Origin: an uncultured Muribaculaceae bacterium
GTDB taxonomy: Bacteria; Bacteroidota; Bacteroidia; Bacteroidales; Muribaculaceae
NCBI GenBank assembly: GCA_910583525.1
Contig: CAJTXL010000019.1
Span: forward strand, 1 to 63,069
DNA: 63,069 nucleotides
Direction: 5' to 3'
Shown: positions 9,102 to 17,815 of the stretch, one piece after another
How the letters are laid out: each line of letters opens with the position of its first letter
How positions within the stretch are numbered: position 1 is the first letter of the stretch
The notes under the pieces: generated by a model
The model's database searches: none
The model's input: only the letters and a program-made list of their open reading frames with translations
Told to the model about the DNA's origin: nothing
Made by a program: the position numbers and the translations under genes

Positions 9102-9437
9102 ATGACAAATTTCATCCTTCTCGACGCAGCAGCCGGCGGAGCCGGCGGTTTCAGCAGCATCCTCATGATTGTCGCATTGTTCGTAATCTTCTATTTCTTC
9201 ATGATACGTCCCCAACAGAAACGTCAGAAAGAAATAAAGAAGTTCCGCGAATCACTCGACAAAGGCAGCAAAATTGTGACAGCCGGCGGCATATACGGCA
9301 CCATAAAAGAAGTGCGCGACACATACTTCATTGTCGAAGTCAGCAACAATGTCAGCATCCGCGTAGACAAAGGCTCGGTATATCCTTCGGCTGAAGACGC
9401 CAACCAGGCCGCCGCACAGAACGGAGAACAGAAATAG
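9102..9437 (+). CDS. yajC: Preprotein translocase accessory subunit YajC
   Basis: Small inner-membrane partner of SecDF. The 111-aa protein has a short periplasmic N-terminus rich in Ala/Gly, one membrane helix (about residues 20-36), then the family signature MIRPQQKRQKE and a cytosolic SH3-like domain (VTAGGIYGTIKEV). It lies 24 bp after nusB, the usual Bacteroidetes order nusB-yajC-ybbR-coaE, here interrupted only by a palindromic element before ybbR. Confidence 0.96.
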   Translation: MTNFILLDAAAGGAGGFSSILMIVALFVIFYFFMIRPQQKRQKEIKKFRESLDKGSKIVTAGGIYGTIKEVRDTYFIVEVSNNVSIRVDKGSVYPSAEDANQAAAQNGEQK

Positions 9438-9629
9438 AAGTGATTTAAACTTATTTATTAATGTTAAAATTAAAAGTGATTTATGGCTTGCGTCAATCTT
9501 TCGGCGTCTTTCCGGCGTCTTTTGAGCTGCCGCATCGGTCATGTGGCACAGCCACACTCCCTCTTTGCAGCTCAAAATCCACTCGGAAATACATCCGAAA
9601 GCTTAACGAATAAAAAGTCTAAATCACTT
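9438..9629. repeat. Nested palindromic element between yajC and ybbR
   Basis: A perfect 10-bp inverted pair AAGTGATTTA (9474-9483) / TAAATCACTT (9620-9629) encloses an 11-bp pair TTTTGAGCTGC (9520-9530) / GCAGCTCAAAA (9567-9577), and inside that a small TGTGGC-aca-GCCACA hairpin (about 9542-9556). A further direct copy of AAGTGATTTA is at 9438-9447. No credible ORF is present. It could be a MITE-like insertion or a structured leader of ybbR. Confidence 0.6.
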
Positions 9630-9670
9630 CATAAACTCTGCCCACAGGCAGAAAACGCAGAGGACAGCAC

Positions 9671-10636
9671 ATGGCCTCGTTGAAAACATTTTTCAAACGT
9701 TGCATCATTGCGTTGCGCTCCCCACGTGGGCGCGACACAATGATGTTTCTGCTTTTTGTGCTGATTTCAGGCATATTATGGTCTGTGCTGTCGCTCAACG
9801 AAGAGGAGCAATACGACGTGCGCATGCCAGTGCGCATAACGCATGTTCCTGACTCCGTAACCTTAATTTCACCGGGGCCCGACGCGCTGAGCGTGAGCCT
9901 TACGGCCAAAGGCACACAACTGCTTAAAATGAGCCTCGGGCAAATCCCGACCGTCAATATCGATTTCAGAGCTTTCCGTGCAGGCGGCTCGCTGCGACTG
10001 TCGGCCACTGACCTCAAAGGCCTTGTCCGCAACTCCTCGGGCGGCTCAAATGTGACGGTGGTCTATCCTGACACACTCAACCTGCCCTACACCACCCACG
10101 AAGGACTTAAAGTGCCCGTAAGAGTCGATTACAAAGTGACCCCGGGTCCACAGTCTGCATTGGCCGGTCGGCCGAAACTTTCTGCCGACACCGTATCGGT
10201 ATTCACCAAGGGCAATCTGCCCGACAACTTCGAGGCGGTGACAACCGAGCCTATACGTTTGCTTAGCATCGACAAAAGCACATCGCGGCGAGTAAAACTG
10301 ATAGGGCCAGCCGGAACGAGAATCATACCCGACAGCATAGACGTGCATTTCGAAGTAGAACCTCTCATATTCAAAAGCCGCAAAGTGGTGATAGAGCCTG
10401 TCAATGTACCCCGTGACATAAAACTCATAACCTTCCCGGCTCAAATCGACGTGTTCTACATGGTGCCTGTCAGCGAATATCAGCGCAGCGAAAACCATTT
10501 CAGGGTCGTTGCCGACTACCGCTCGATACGTCCCGGCTCTAAGAACGTCAAGCTACAGCTGAAAAACGTGCCCGACAAATTCCAGAACGTCTACCTTTCG
10601 GCCGACAGTGCCGAATATATAATCGAACGCCATTGA
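9671..10636 (+). CDS. YbbR-like (CdaR-like) periplasmic domain protein
   Basis: A 321-aa protein with one N-terminal membrane helix (about residues 22-38, MFLLFVLISGILWSVL) and a beta-rich exterior made of degenerate YbbR repeats (VRITHVPDSV..., VPVRVDYKVTPG..., VVIEPVNVPRDI...). In Firmicutes, YbbR proteins (CdaR) regulate the diadenylate cyclase CdaA. In Bacteroidetes the gene typically lies next to coaE, as here, with no cyclase beside it. Its stop overlaps the TTG start of coaE, implying translational coupling. The molecular role is unknown. Confidence 0.88.
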   Translation: MASLKTFFKRCIIALRSPRGRDTMMFLLFVLISGILWSVLSLNEEEQYDVRMPVRITHVPDSVTLISPGPDALSVSLTAKGTQLLKMSLGQIPTVNIDFRAFRAGGSLRLSATDLKGLVRNSSGGSNVTVVYPDTLNLPYTTHEGLKVPVRVDYKVTPGPQSALAGRPKLSADTVSVFTKGNLPDNFEAVTTEPIRLLSIDKSTSRRVKLIGPAGTRIIPDSIDVHFEVEPLIFKSRKVVIEPVNVPRDIKLITFPAQIDVFYMVPVSEYQRSENHFRVVADYRSIRPGSKNVKLQLKNVPDKFQNVYLSADSAEYIIERH

Positions 10637-11223
10637 CAACCCGTCTTATAGCGCTTACCGGCGGCATCGGTGCCGGCAAATCGGTAGTCAGCAGAGTGCT
10701 GCGATGCCTGGGATATGATGTCTTCGACTGCGACAGCGAGGCAAAGGCACTGATGGACGGCAATGCAGCCATCAAGGAGCGGCTTATGTCTGAAATATCA
10801 CCCGAAGTAATACTCGACGGAGAAATCGACAGGCAACGGCTCGCACAGATAGTATTTGCCGACGCCGAAAAACTCGCGGCACTCAACGCGATAGTACACA
10901 CCGCCGTAAAAGAACACATACGCCATTGGCACCAATGCCGGACAGCTTCCGTAGCTTTTGTAGAAACCGCCATCCTGTTTGAAAGCGGCCTCAACAGGCT
11001 TGTCGATGCCGAATGGCGCGTCTCAGCCCCAACCGAACTTAGAATACTCCGTGTAATGGCACGTAACGGTATGACCGCGGAACAAGTAAGGCAACGCATA
11101 AAATCACAGTCCTTTACCCCCTCCCCCGGAGAACCGAGGCCACCGCTTACCATGATAGTCAACGACGGGTTCGTGCCTCTTTTGCCTCAAATCTTCAAAG
11201 CACTGCAAAGCATTACACAATAA
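10633..11223 (+). CDS. coaE: Dephospho-CoA kinase
   Basis: Phosphorylates the 3'-OH of dephospho-CoA, the last step of CoA synthesis. The protein is 196 aa, with the P-loop GGIGAGKS at residues 10-17, the DCDSEAK substrate motif and a C-terminal lid region. The only start that keeps the conserved LIALTGGIGAGKS N-terminus is the TTG at 10633, which shares bases with the ybbR stop codon (TTGA). This start choice is inferred from the overlap and the family N-terminus. Confidence 0.95.
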   Translation: MTTRLIALTGGIGAGKSVVSRVLRCLGYDVFDCDSEAKALMDGNAAIKERLMSEISPEVILDGEIDRQRLAQIVFADAEKLAALNAIVHTAVKEHIRHWHQCRTASVAFVETAILFESGLNRLVDAEWRVSAPTELRILRVMARNGMTAEQVRQRIKSQSFTPSPGEPRPPLTMIVNDGFVPLLPQIFKALQSITQ

Positions 11224-11269
11224 AATCAATTACAGCCACCTTATCTATAAATACAATACATACACACCT

Positions 11270-13444
11270 ATGAAAAAATATGCCATAATGGCCATAATGA
11301 CATTCTGCGCGGCAAACAGCTTCGGCAATGCTCTCGACGACATGTGCCGGCGCCTTTTCGGAGCCAAGTCCGATGCTTTCATATTCAAGGAGCTATCAGA
11401 CAGCACCGAGCGGTATGTGGTGCGCACCGATACCACTTCCGGCAAGATACTTATAGAGGGCACCACACCCTCATCAATGGCCGTAGGGCTTAACCGCTAT
11501 CTATATTCCTGCGCCAAGACCGACGTGTCGTGGCATGCGCTCGACGAAGTCTGTCTGCCCGACACCCTTCCGCGTCCTTCACAGCCTCTTGAAGGCGAGG
11601 CCCGTTGCGGAATGCGTTTCTTTCTCAACTACTGCACCTTCGGCTACACCATGCCGTTCTGGCAATGGTCTGATTGGGAGCGCCTGATTGATTGGATGGC
11701 GCTCCAAGGCATCAACATGCCGCTTGCCATAACAGGGCAGGAAGCCATATGGCAACGCGTATGGAAATCATACGGCCTCGATGACTACACCATCAGAAGT
11801 TTCTTCACCGGCCCGGCACATCTACCGTGGCACCGGATGCTGAACGTCGACCGTTGGGAAGGCCCCCTGCCGCAAAGCTATATCGACTCTCAGGAAGAAC
11901 TACAGAAAAAAATCGTAGCGCGCGAACGCGAACTCGGCATGAAGCCGGTAATGCCGGCCTTCGCAGGGCATGTGCCGCCGGAACTCGGCAAAGTGCGTCC
12001 GGGCATCACCATACATCCGATGAGCAGGTGGGGCGACCTCGACCCCGAACTTTACCGTTCCTATTTCATCGAACCGTCGGAAGCATTGTTCGATTCAATA
12101 CAGACGCGTTTCATCGAAGAGCAGGAACGCACATTCGGAACCGACCACATCTATGGCCTCGACCCGTTCAACGAAATAGAAGTGCCGTCGTGGGAAGAAG
12201 ACTATCTTCACCTCGCATCGGCCCGAATAAGCCAATCGCTGCAGAAGGCCGACCCCGAAGCACGATGGCTGCAGATGTCGTGGATGTTCCACTACATGCG
12301 CAACAAGTGGACACCCGAACACGTAAAAGCTTTCCTCACCGGCGTTTCGCCCGAACGCCTTATTTTGCTCGACTACTACTGCGACTTCAAAGAGATGTGG
12401 AAAGAGACCGAGCAATTCTACGGGCGGCCGTTCATATGGTGCTATCTCGGCAACTTCGGCGGCAACAGCTTTCTGACGGGAGATATGGATAAAGTCTACG
12501 GGCGTACTGAAGAGGCTTTCGCCGAATGCCCGTCGACCATGGCCGGTATCGGCGGCACGCTCGAAGGCCTTGACGAGAACCCGATGATGCACAGCTATGC
12601 CCTCGACCGCGCGTGGCGTCACCACGAGCAAGCCCCCACACCCGGCTCATGGCTTGAACGACGGGCTTTGGCCCGTGGGGGCGCAGACGACAGTCGCATT
12701 ATCGAGGCATGGCGCATATTGGGCGACTCGATATACCGCTCGACGAGCCTCAGCCAAGGCATTCTTGTCAATGCCCGGCCACACCTCAAAGGCCACGGTT
12801 CGTGGACGACGAACAACCGATACAAATACGACAACGCCGTCCTTGCCCAAGCATGGGAGCTCTTGACCGAAGCCGACAGCGACAGTCCGGCGCATCGCTA
12901 CGACGTGGTGAACGTGGGCCGTCAGGTGCTCGGCAACCATTTCGAGAAACTTCGCGACGATTTCACCGCGGCTTACGAGGCCGGCGACATCGCAACAATG
13001 CACACTGCCGCCGACAGGATGGACGGACTTATAGCCGACCTCGACCGCCTGCTTGCGACACACCATGCGTTCAGCCTCGGCAAATGGCTGTCAGACGCAA
13101 GGCGCATGGGCGCCACGCCTGAAGAGGCCGACTACTACGAGACCAACGCACGCCGGCTAATCACCACGTGGGGACAGGCAGGGACGAACCTGAACGACTA
13201 CGCCAACCGTGACCGTTCGGGGCTGACAGGCACTTTCTACCGCGAGCGCTGGCGCATGTTCACCGACGCCGTCATCGCCGCAGCTGCCGAAGACCGTGAG
13301 TTTACCGACAGCGACAGCCTCTACACCGCCCTGCCCCAATGGGAATGGGAGTGGACTTCGCGCCACGACAGCTTCCCGATAGAATCGGGCGAAGACCCTA
13401 AGCGTCTGTCGAAAAGCCTGCTCGAAAAATACGCCCCTTTTTGA
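11270..13444 (+). CDS. Alpha-N-acetylglucosaminidase (GH89, NAGLU family)
   Basis: Predicted exported exo-alpha-N-acetylglucosaminidase removing terminal alpha-GlcNAc, as on gastric-type mucin or heparan fragments. The 724-aa protein has a signal peptide (about residues 1-20), the small N-terminal NAGLU domain, the TIM barrel with RFFLNYCTFGYTMPFWQWSDWERLIDWMALQGINMPLA-type motifs, the acidic DPFNEIEVPS segment near residue 303 that fits a catalytic Glu, and the C-terminal helical domain. It follows coaE after 46 bp and ends before a strong terminator. No carbohydrate receptor (SusCD) pair is adjacent, so it is not part of an obvious PUL here. Confidence 0.93.
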   Translation: MKKYAIMAIMTFCAANSFGNALDDMCRRLFGAKSDAFIFKELSDSTERYVVRTDTTSGKILIEGTTPSSMAVGLNRYLYSCAKTDVSWHALDEVCLPDTLPRPSQPLEGEARCGMRFFLNYCTFGYTMPFWQWSDWERLIDWMALQGINMPLAITGQEAIWQRVWKSYGLDDYTIRSFFTGPAHLPWHRMLNVDRWEGPLPQSYIDSQEELQKKIVARERELGMKPVMPAFAGHVPPELGKVRPGITIHPMSRWGDLDPELYRSYFIEPSEALFDSIQTRFIEEQERTFGTDHIYGLDPFNEIEVPSWEEDYLHLASARISQSLQKADPEARWLQMSWMFHYMRNKWTPEHVKAFLTGVSPERLILLDYYCDFKEMWKETEQFYGRPFIWCYLGNFGGNSFLTGDMDKVYGRTEEAFAECPSTMAGIGGTLEGLDENPMMHSYALDRAWRHHEQAPTPGSWLERRALARGGADDSRIIEAWRILGDSIYRSTSLSQGILVNARPHLKGHGSWTTNNRYKYDNAVLAQAWELLTEADSDSPAHRYDVVNVGRQVLGNHFEKLRDDFTAAYEAGDIATMHTAADRMDGLIADLDRLLATHHAFSLGKWLSDARRMGATPEEADYYETNARRLITTWGQAGTNLNDYANRDRSGLTGTFYRERWRMFTDAVIAAAAEDREFTDSDSLYTALPQWEWEWTSRHDSFPIESGEDPKRLSKSLLEKYAPF

Positions 13445-13460
13445 AGGCATCTAAAAACAC

Positions 13461-13499
13461 AAGAAAAGGTTGCATCAATACAACCTTTTCTTGAAATTT
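13461..13499 (+). terminator. Rho-independent terminator after the GH89 gene
   Basis: Perfect 12-bp stem AAGAAAAGGTTG / CAACCTTTTCTT with an 8-nt loop, then a T-rich tail. Confidence 0.85.
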
Positions 13500-13541
13500 T
13501 TTTACTATGTTTCTCTTCAACTGAAACTAAGGTGCAAAAAA

Positions 13542-13573
13542 TTTGGCCGGGTCGAAAATTTTTCGTTACTTTG
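13542..13573 (+). promoter_or_regulatory. Promoter of the rpmB-rpmG-DUF4295 unit
   Basis: TTTG (13542-13545), a 20-bp gap, then TTACTTTG (13566-13573), a near match to TAnnTTTG. The leader to rpmB is about 130 nt, long enough for autogenous control, though I see no conserved fold. Confidence 0.6.
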
Positions 13574-13705
13574 CACTCTGAATTGTGGCACATCCTTTTA
13601 AAGCCTGCGGAAAAGATGCGACCGAAGGTGATATGAGAACTGCGATGCCGGCTGCAACTCCTTGATGATAAAAGAAATAAAACGAACGATAAACCATTAA
13701 CAGCC

Positions 13706-13969
13706 ATGTCAAAGATTTGTCAAATCACCGGCAAAAAAGCGATTGTGGGAAATAACGTTTCGCACTCGAAGCGTCGCACCAAACGCAAATTCAACGTTAA
13801 CCTCTTCACAAAGAAGTTCTATTGGGTAGAGCAGGAAATGTGGATTAGCCTCACCATTTCGGCTGCCGGCCTTCGCACAATCAACAAACTCGGCCTTGAT
13901 GCCGCCATGAAGCAGGCTTACCAGAAAGGTATCCTTCAAGCATCGGACATCAAACCCGTAGGTTTTTAA
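13706..13969 (+). CDS. rpmB: 50S ribosomal protein L28
   Basis: Large-subunit protein of 87 aa with the N-terminal MSKICQITGKKA, basic NNVSHSKRRTKRKF segment and C-terminal hydrophobic part (STAGLRTINKLGLD-like) of the Bacteroidetes L28 family. The CxxC zinc pair of zinc-bearing L28 proteins is absent, since only one Cys (CQITGKK) is present. It heads a three-gene unit with rpmG and the DUF4295 gene. Confidence 0.97.
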   Translation: MSKICQITGKKAIVGNNVSHSKRRTKRKFNVNLFTKKFYWVEQEMWISLTISAAGLRTINKLGLDAAMKQAYQKGILQASDIKPVGF

Positions 13970-13995
13970 TTCTCCCACTCTAAACTGACGAAACA

Positions 13996-14184
13996 ATGGC
14001 AAAGAAAGCAAAAGGCAATCGCGTACAGGTGATACTCGAATGCACCGAACATAAAGCAAGCGGCATGCCCGGCACAAGCCGCTACATCACCACAAAAAAC
14101 CGCAAAAACACCACCGAACGTCTCGAACTTAAGAAATACAACCCCATCCTTAAGCGAGTAACCGTACATAAAGAAATCAAATAA
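13996..14184 (+). CDS. rpmG: 50S ribosomal protein L33
   Basis: Large-subunit protein of 62 aa, beginning MAKKAKGNRVQVILECTEHK, with the TTKNRKNTTERLELKKYNP core. It is a mostly zinc-free form, as only one Cys remains. It lies 26 bp after rpmB and 12 bp before the DUF4295 gene, the conserved Bacteroidetes order. Confidence 0.97.
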   Translation: MAKKAKGNRVQVILECTEHKASGMPGTSRYITTKNRKNTTERLELKKYNPILKRVTVHKEIK

Positions 14185-14196
14185 TATTAAGTAGAT

Positions 14197-14346
14197 ATGG
14201 CAAAGAAAACCGTCGCATCGCTCCAGAAAGGCGAAGGCCGCACCTACAGCAAGGTTATCAAGATGGTGAAGTCGCCCAAAACCGGCGCTTACGTCTTCAA
14301 AGAAGAAATGGTTCCCAACGACGCTGTGAAAGACGCTCTCAAATAA
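14197..14346 (+). CDS. DUF4295 family small basic protein
   Basis: A 49-aa Lys-rich protein (MAKKTVASLQKGEGRTYSKV...) lies immediately after rpmG. Genes of the DUF4295 family occupy this position across Bacteroidetes, and the high charge and ribosomal company suggest a ribosome-associated role, which is unproven. It is followed by a terminator. In Bacteroides genomes, as I recall, ftsY comes next; here it is replaced by nadE. Confidence 0.9.
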   Translation: MAKKTVASLQKGEGRTYSKVIKMVKSPKTGAYVFKEEMVPNDAVKDALK

Positions 14347-14376
14347 CCCCCCCTTCACCGCTATTTATGATATCAA

Positions 14377-14420
14377 GGCAGGAAGCGCCAATACACGGCG
14401 GCAGTTCCTGCCTCTTTTGT
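14377..14420 (+). terminator. Terminator after the L28-L33-DUF4295 unit
   Basis: GGCAGGAA (14377-14384) pairs with TTCCTGCC (14405-14412) across a 20-nt loop and is followed by TCTTTTGTTTT. Confidence 0.75.
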
Positions 14421-14440
14421 TTTCTCTATAATCCATTAGC

Positions 14441-16411
14441 ATGAAAGACGGATTTTTCCGCGTAGCGGCCGCGTCGCCGCTCGTAACGGTAGCCGACACC
14501 GAAGCCAACGCCGAGCACATACTCAAAATAATCGATGATGTGCGCGAGCGCGACGCCGATGCCGTAGTGTTCCCCGAAATGTGCATTACGGCATATACCT
14601 GCGCTGACCTCTTTCATAGCGAAACACTGCTCAAAAATGCCCTAAGGGCATTGAGGCAGATAACAGAGCACACAGCCGACACCGAAGACATGCTCGTAAT
14701 TGTCGGCGCGCCTCTGCGTGTGGGTAATGCCGTCTACAACTGCGCTTTCGCCATCGCAAACGGTATGGTGCTCGGCATAGTGCCGAAGACTTACATACCG
14801 AACTACAACGAATTCTACGAAAAACGGTGGTTCGCGCCGGCTCCGGCAAACGGTCTCCCGAGCCATGCCGACCTATGGGATGGTGCAGAGCAAATTCCGT
14901 TCGTAGCCGGAGCAACGGGTGTTTTCGCCGGAGTAAGAATCGGAATAGAAATCTGCGAGGACCTTTGGACGCCCATACCGCCAAGCTGCGCCATGGCGCT
15001 TGACGGAGCCGAAATTATCTTCAATCTTTCGGCAAGCGACGACCTGATAGGCAAACGGGCCTATACGGCAGACCTCATACGCCAGCAGTCGGCACGGTGC
15101 ATATGCGGATATGTCTATGCCTCGGCAGGCTTCGGAGAATCGTCGACCGACCTCGTTTTCGACGCAAAACAATTCATAGCCGAAAACGGCAGGATGCTCA
15201 GCAGCAACAAGCCCTGGACTTCGGGCGACACATATATAATAGCCGACATCGACATCGAGGCCATACGCCGCGACAGACTGCACAACACTTCCTTCGACGA
15301 TTGCCGCGCAAAGCAAGACAAGCTTCCGCTGCAACTTTTCGCAAAAGACCCGGCATCGTTCCTCCGCTCGCCACGGCATCCTTTCGACGACACTCTGCTG
15401 CGTGACATAGACCCGCACCCCTTCGTGCCGTCGTCGGCAGAACATCTCAAGGAACGTTGCGAGGAAATCATCAACATACAAGTGGCAGGCCTCGCCCAAA
15501 GGCTCAATGCCACCCGTTGCGGCAAACTTGTGGTGGGCATATCGGGAGGGCTCGACTCCACCTTGGCACTATTAGTGGCGACACGCACATTCGACCGGCT
15601 CGGCCTTGACCGTTCGGGCATAACGGGCGTTACGATGCCCGGATTCGGCACTACCGACCGCACCCACGGCAACGCTTTGACGCTGATGCGGAGCCTCGGA
15701 GTGTCGATGCGCGAGATTTCAATAGCGGCTGCCGTCAACCAACACTTTGCCGATATAGAACACGACCCGACAGTCCACGATGTGACATACGAGAACAGCC
15801 AGGCGCGCGAACGCACGCAAATCCTGATGGATGTCGCCAACCAGGTCGGCGGAATGGTGCTCGGAACAGGCGACCTCTCGGAGCTGGCACTCGGCTGGGC
15901 CACATATAACGGCGACCACATGTCGATGTACGGCGTCAATGCAGGCGTACCCAAAACGCTCGTGAGACACCTTACACGCTATTTCGCCGACATAACCGAA
16001 AATGCCGACGAGCGCGCGGCTCTGCTCGACATTATCGACACCCCTATAAGCCCCGAGCTGATACCGGCAGAACCCGACGGCACAATAAAGCAGAAGACCG
16101 AGGACCTCGTAGGCCCCTACGAACTGCACGACTTCTTCCTATACTACACGCTGCGCTACGGTTTCAGTCCGAAACGCATATTCATGCTCGCGCTCAACGC
16201 TTTTGCCTTCGCCGGAGCCTACGACCGCGACACCATACTGCGGTGGGAGCGCACGTTCTTCCGTCGCTTCTTCAACCAGCAATTCAAGCGCTCAGCGCTT
16301 CCCGACGGCCCGAAGGTCGGCTCGGTATGCCTCTCACCTCGGGGTGATTGGCGCATGCCCTCGGACGCATCATCATCGCTATGGCTCAAAGAGCTTGAAG
16401 ACCTGCAATGA
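14441..16411 (+). CDS. nadE: Glutamine-dependent NAD+ synthetase
   Basis: Makes NAD+ from nicotinate adenine dinucleotide, using ammonia released from glutamine. The 656-aa two-domain enzyme has an N-terminal nitrilase-type glutaminase with its Glu-Lys-Cys triad visible in VFPEMCITAY, VPKTYIPNY and GIEICEDLW, and a C-terminal synthetase with the PP-loop GISGGLDST near residue 367 and the GTGDLSELALGW motif. Length is normal. The ATG start lies 20-30 bp after the terminator tail of the ribosomal unit. Its stop overlaps the tilS start by 4 bp (ATGA), so the two are co-translated. Confidence 0.97.
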   Translation: MKDGFFRVAAASPLVTVADTEANAEHILKIIDDVRERDADAVVFPEMCITAYTCADLFHSETLLKNALRALRQITEHTADTEDMLVIVGAPLRVGNAVYNCAFAIANGMVLGIVPKTYIPNYNEFYEKRWFAPAPANGLPSHADLWDGAEQIPFVAGATGVFAGVRIGIEICEDLWTPIPPSCAMALDGAEIIFNLSASDDLIGKRAYTADLIRQQSARCICGYVYASAGFGESSTDLVFDAKQFIAENGRMLSSNKPWTSGDTYIIADIDIEAIRRDRLHNTSFDDCRAKQDKLPLQLFAKDPASFLRSPRHPFDDTLLRDIDPHPFVPSSAEHLKERCEEIINIQVAGLAQRLNATRCGKLVVGISGGLDSTLALLVATRTFDRLGLDRSGITGVTMPGFGTTDRTHGNALTLMRSLGVSMREISIAAAVNQHFADIEHDPTVHDVTYENSQARERTQILMDVANQVGGMVLGTGDLSELALGWATYNGDHMSMYGVNAGVPKTLVRHLTRYFADITENADERAALLDIIDTPISPELIPAEPDGTIKQKTEDLVGPYELHDFFLYYTLRYGFSPKRIFMLALNAFAFAGAYDRDTILRWERTFFRRFFNQQFKRSALPDGPKVGSVCLSPRGDWRMPSDASSSLWLKELEDLQ

Positions 16412-17775
16412 CTGTAGACGAAACCTTGATAAAAGATTTTGAAGCGGTGTGCCGCAGGCATATAGAAACCGCCGGACTGCTGCACCGCAATGCGCCTGTA
16501 GTGGTCGCTTTGAGCGGAGGAGCTGATTCAGTCGCATTATTGGCCGTATTGAGCCGTCTCGGCTACGACTGCCGCGCAGCGCACTGCAACTTCCATCTGC
16601 GAGGCGAAGAGTCGATGCGCGACATGCGGCACTGCCGACAGGTATGCGAAACACTCGACATCGACCTCTACGTACGCGATTTCGATGTCGAAGAATACCG
16701 CCGAACACATCCCGGCAATTCTGTCGAAATGGCGTGCCGCGAGCTGCGGTACAAATGGTTCGAGGACCTGCTCGACCGCGAAAGCGCCCAGGCCGTAGCC
16801 GTCGGGCACCACAGCGATGACCGCGTGGAAACCTTCTTCCTGAACCTGATGCGCGGCGCAGGCATAACGGGGCTTACGAGCATGAACGCCCGTTCGGGCA
16901 ATGTGATAAGGCCTCTGTTGCCATTTACAAGGACAGAAACCGAAGCCTATGTCACAGCTCTCGGCCTCGGATTTATAAGCGACAGCAGCAACGCCTCTGA
17001 CGCGCATCGGCGCAACCGTCTGCGCAACAAAGTGCTGCCTGTGCTCGAAGAGCTTTTTCCGGGCGCGTCCGATTCGGTGCTACGAAGCATTTCTCACCTC
17101 GAGGCCGCACGCACCATCTACAATGAAGCCATAGAAGAGAAAAGGCGCCGATATATATCAGGCCACGAGATAGCTATCCGCGAGCTTGCCGAAACCGAGA
17201 TAGAAGCCCCGACCGTACTGTTCGAAATGCTGCGTCACCTCAACTTCACCTACACGCAGGTGTGCGACATGCTAGAGTGCGCATCAAGCTCAGGGGCCGT
17301 TTTCCGCTCTACCGACGGCATGACCGTGGCCGAAATCAGCCACGGACGCCTTGAACTCGTCGACGCCGGCAGGCATAAGCTCGGCCCCAAAGAATGCCAT
17401 ACCGTCAATCCCAAGCACGACATAGCCGAGCCGATACACATAAACATCTCCAGGCATCATGTCGCCGATTTTTCATCGGAAAAATTCAGCGCATCGTCAG
17501 CATTTTTCGATGCGGCGGCTCTCGACGGAGATGCCCGATGGGAACTCAGACACTACAGGCGCGGCGACCGCATCGTGCCGTTCGGCGCCCATAAATCCAA
17601 GCTCGTGAGCGACATCTTCGCCTCGGCACGCCTCTCGGCATCACAAAAACGCGAAACATGGCTGTTGACCCGCAACGACCAAATAGTATGGATTTTAGGC
17701 TTGCGCAACTCGGCCCACTTCGCCGTCGGGCCTCAGACCCGAACATACATACGCATGCAATTGGCCGAAAACTGA
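16408..17775 (+). CDS. tilS: tRNA(Ile)-lysidine synthetase
   Basis: Converts C34 of the CAU-anticodon tRNA-Ile to lysidine with ATP, an essential step for reading AUA codons. The 455-aa protein has the N-ATPase PP-loop SGGADS at residues 36-41, the HHSDDRVETFFLNLMRGAG motif, the RNRLRNKVLPVLEE segment and the C-terminal TilS domain (ELRHYRRGDRIVPFG). It overlaps nadE by ATGA. Confidence 0.97.
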   Translation: MTVDETLIKDFEAVCRRHIETAGLLHRNAPVVVALSGGADSVALLAVLSRLGYDCRAAHCNFHLRGEESMRDMRHCRQVCETLDIDLYVRDFDVEEYRRTHPGNSVEMACRELRYKWFEDLLDRESAQAVAVGHHSDDRVETFFLNLMRGAGITGLTSMNARSGNVIRPLLPFTRTETEAYVTALGLGFISDSSNASDAHRRNRLRNKVLPVLEELFPGASDSVLRSISHLEAARTIYNEAIEEKRRRYISGHEIAIRELAETEIEAPTVLFEMLRHLNFTYTQVCDMLECASSSGAVFRSTDGMTVAEISHGRLELVDAGRHKLGPKECHTVNPKHDIAEPIHINISRHHVADFSSEKFSASSAFFDAAALDGDARWELRHYRRGDRIVPFGAHKSKLVSDIFASARLSASQKRETWLLTRNDQIVWILGLRNSAHFAVGPQTRTYIRMQLAEN

Positions 17776-17815
17776 CCGGCCAGATAGAGATATATCATAA
17801 TAATCATACATAGAA

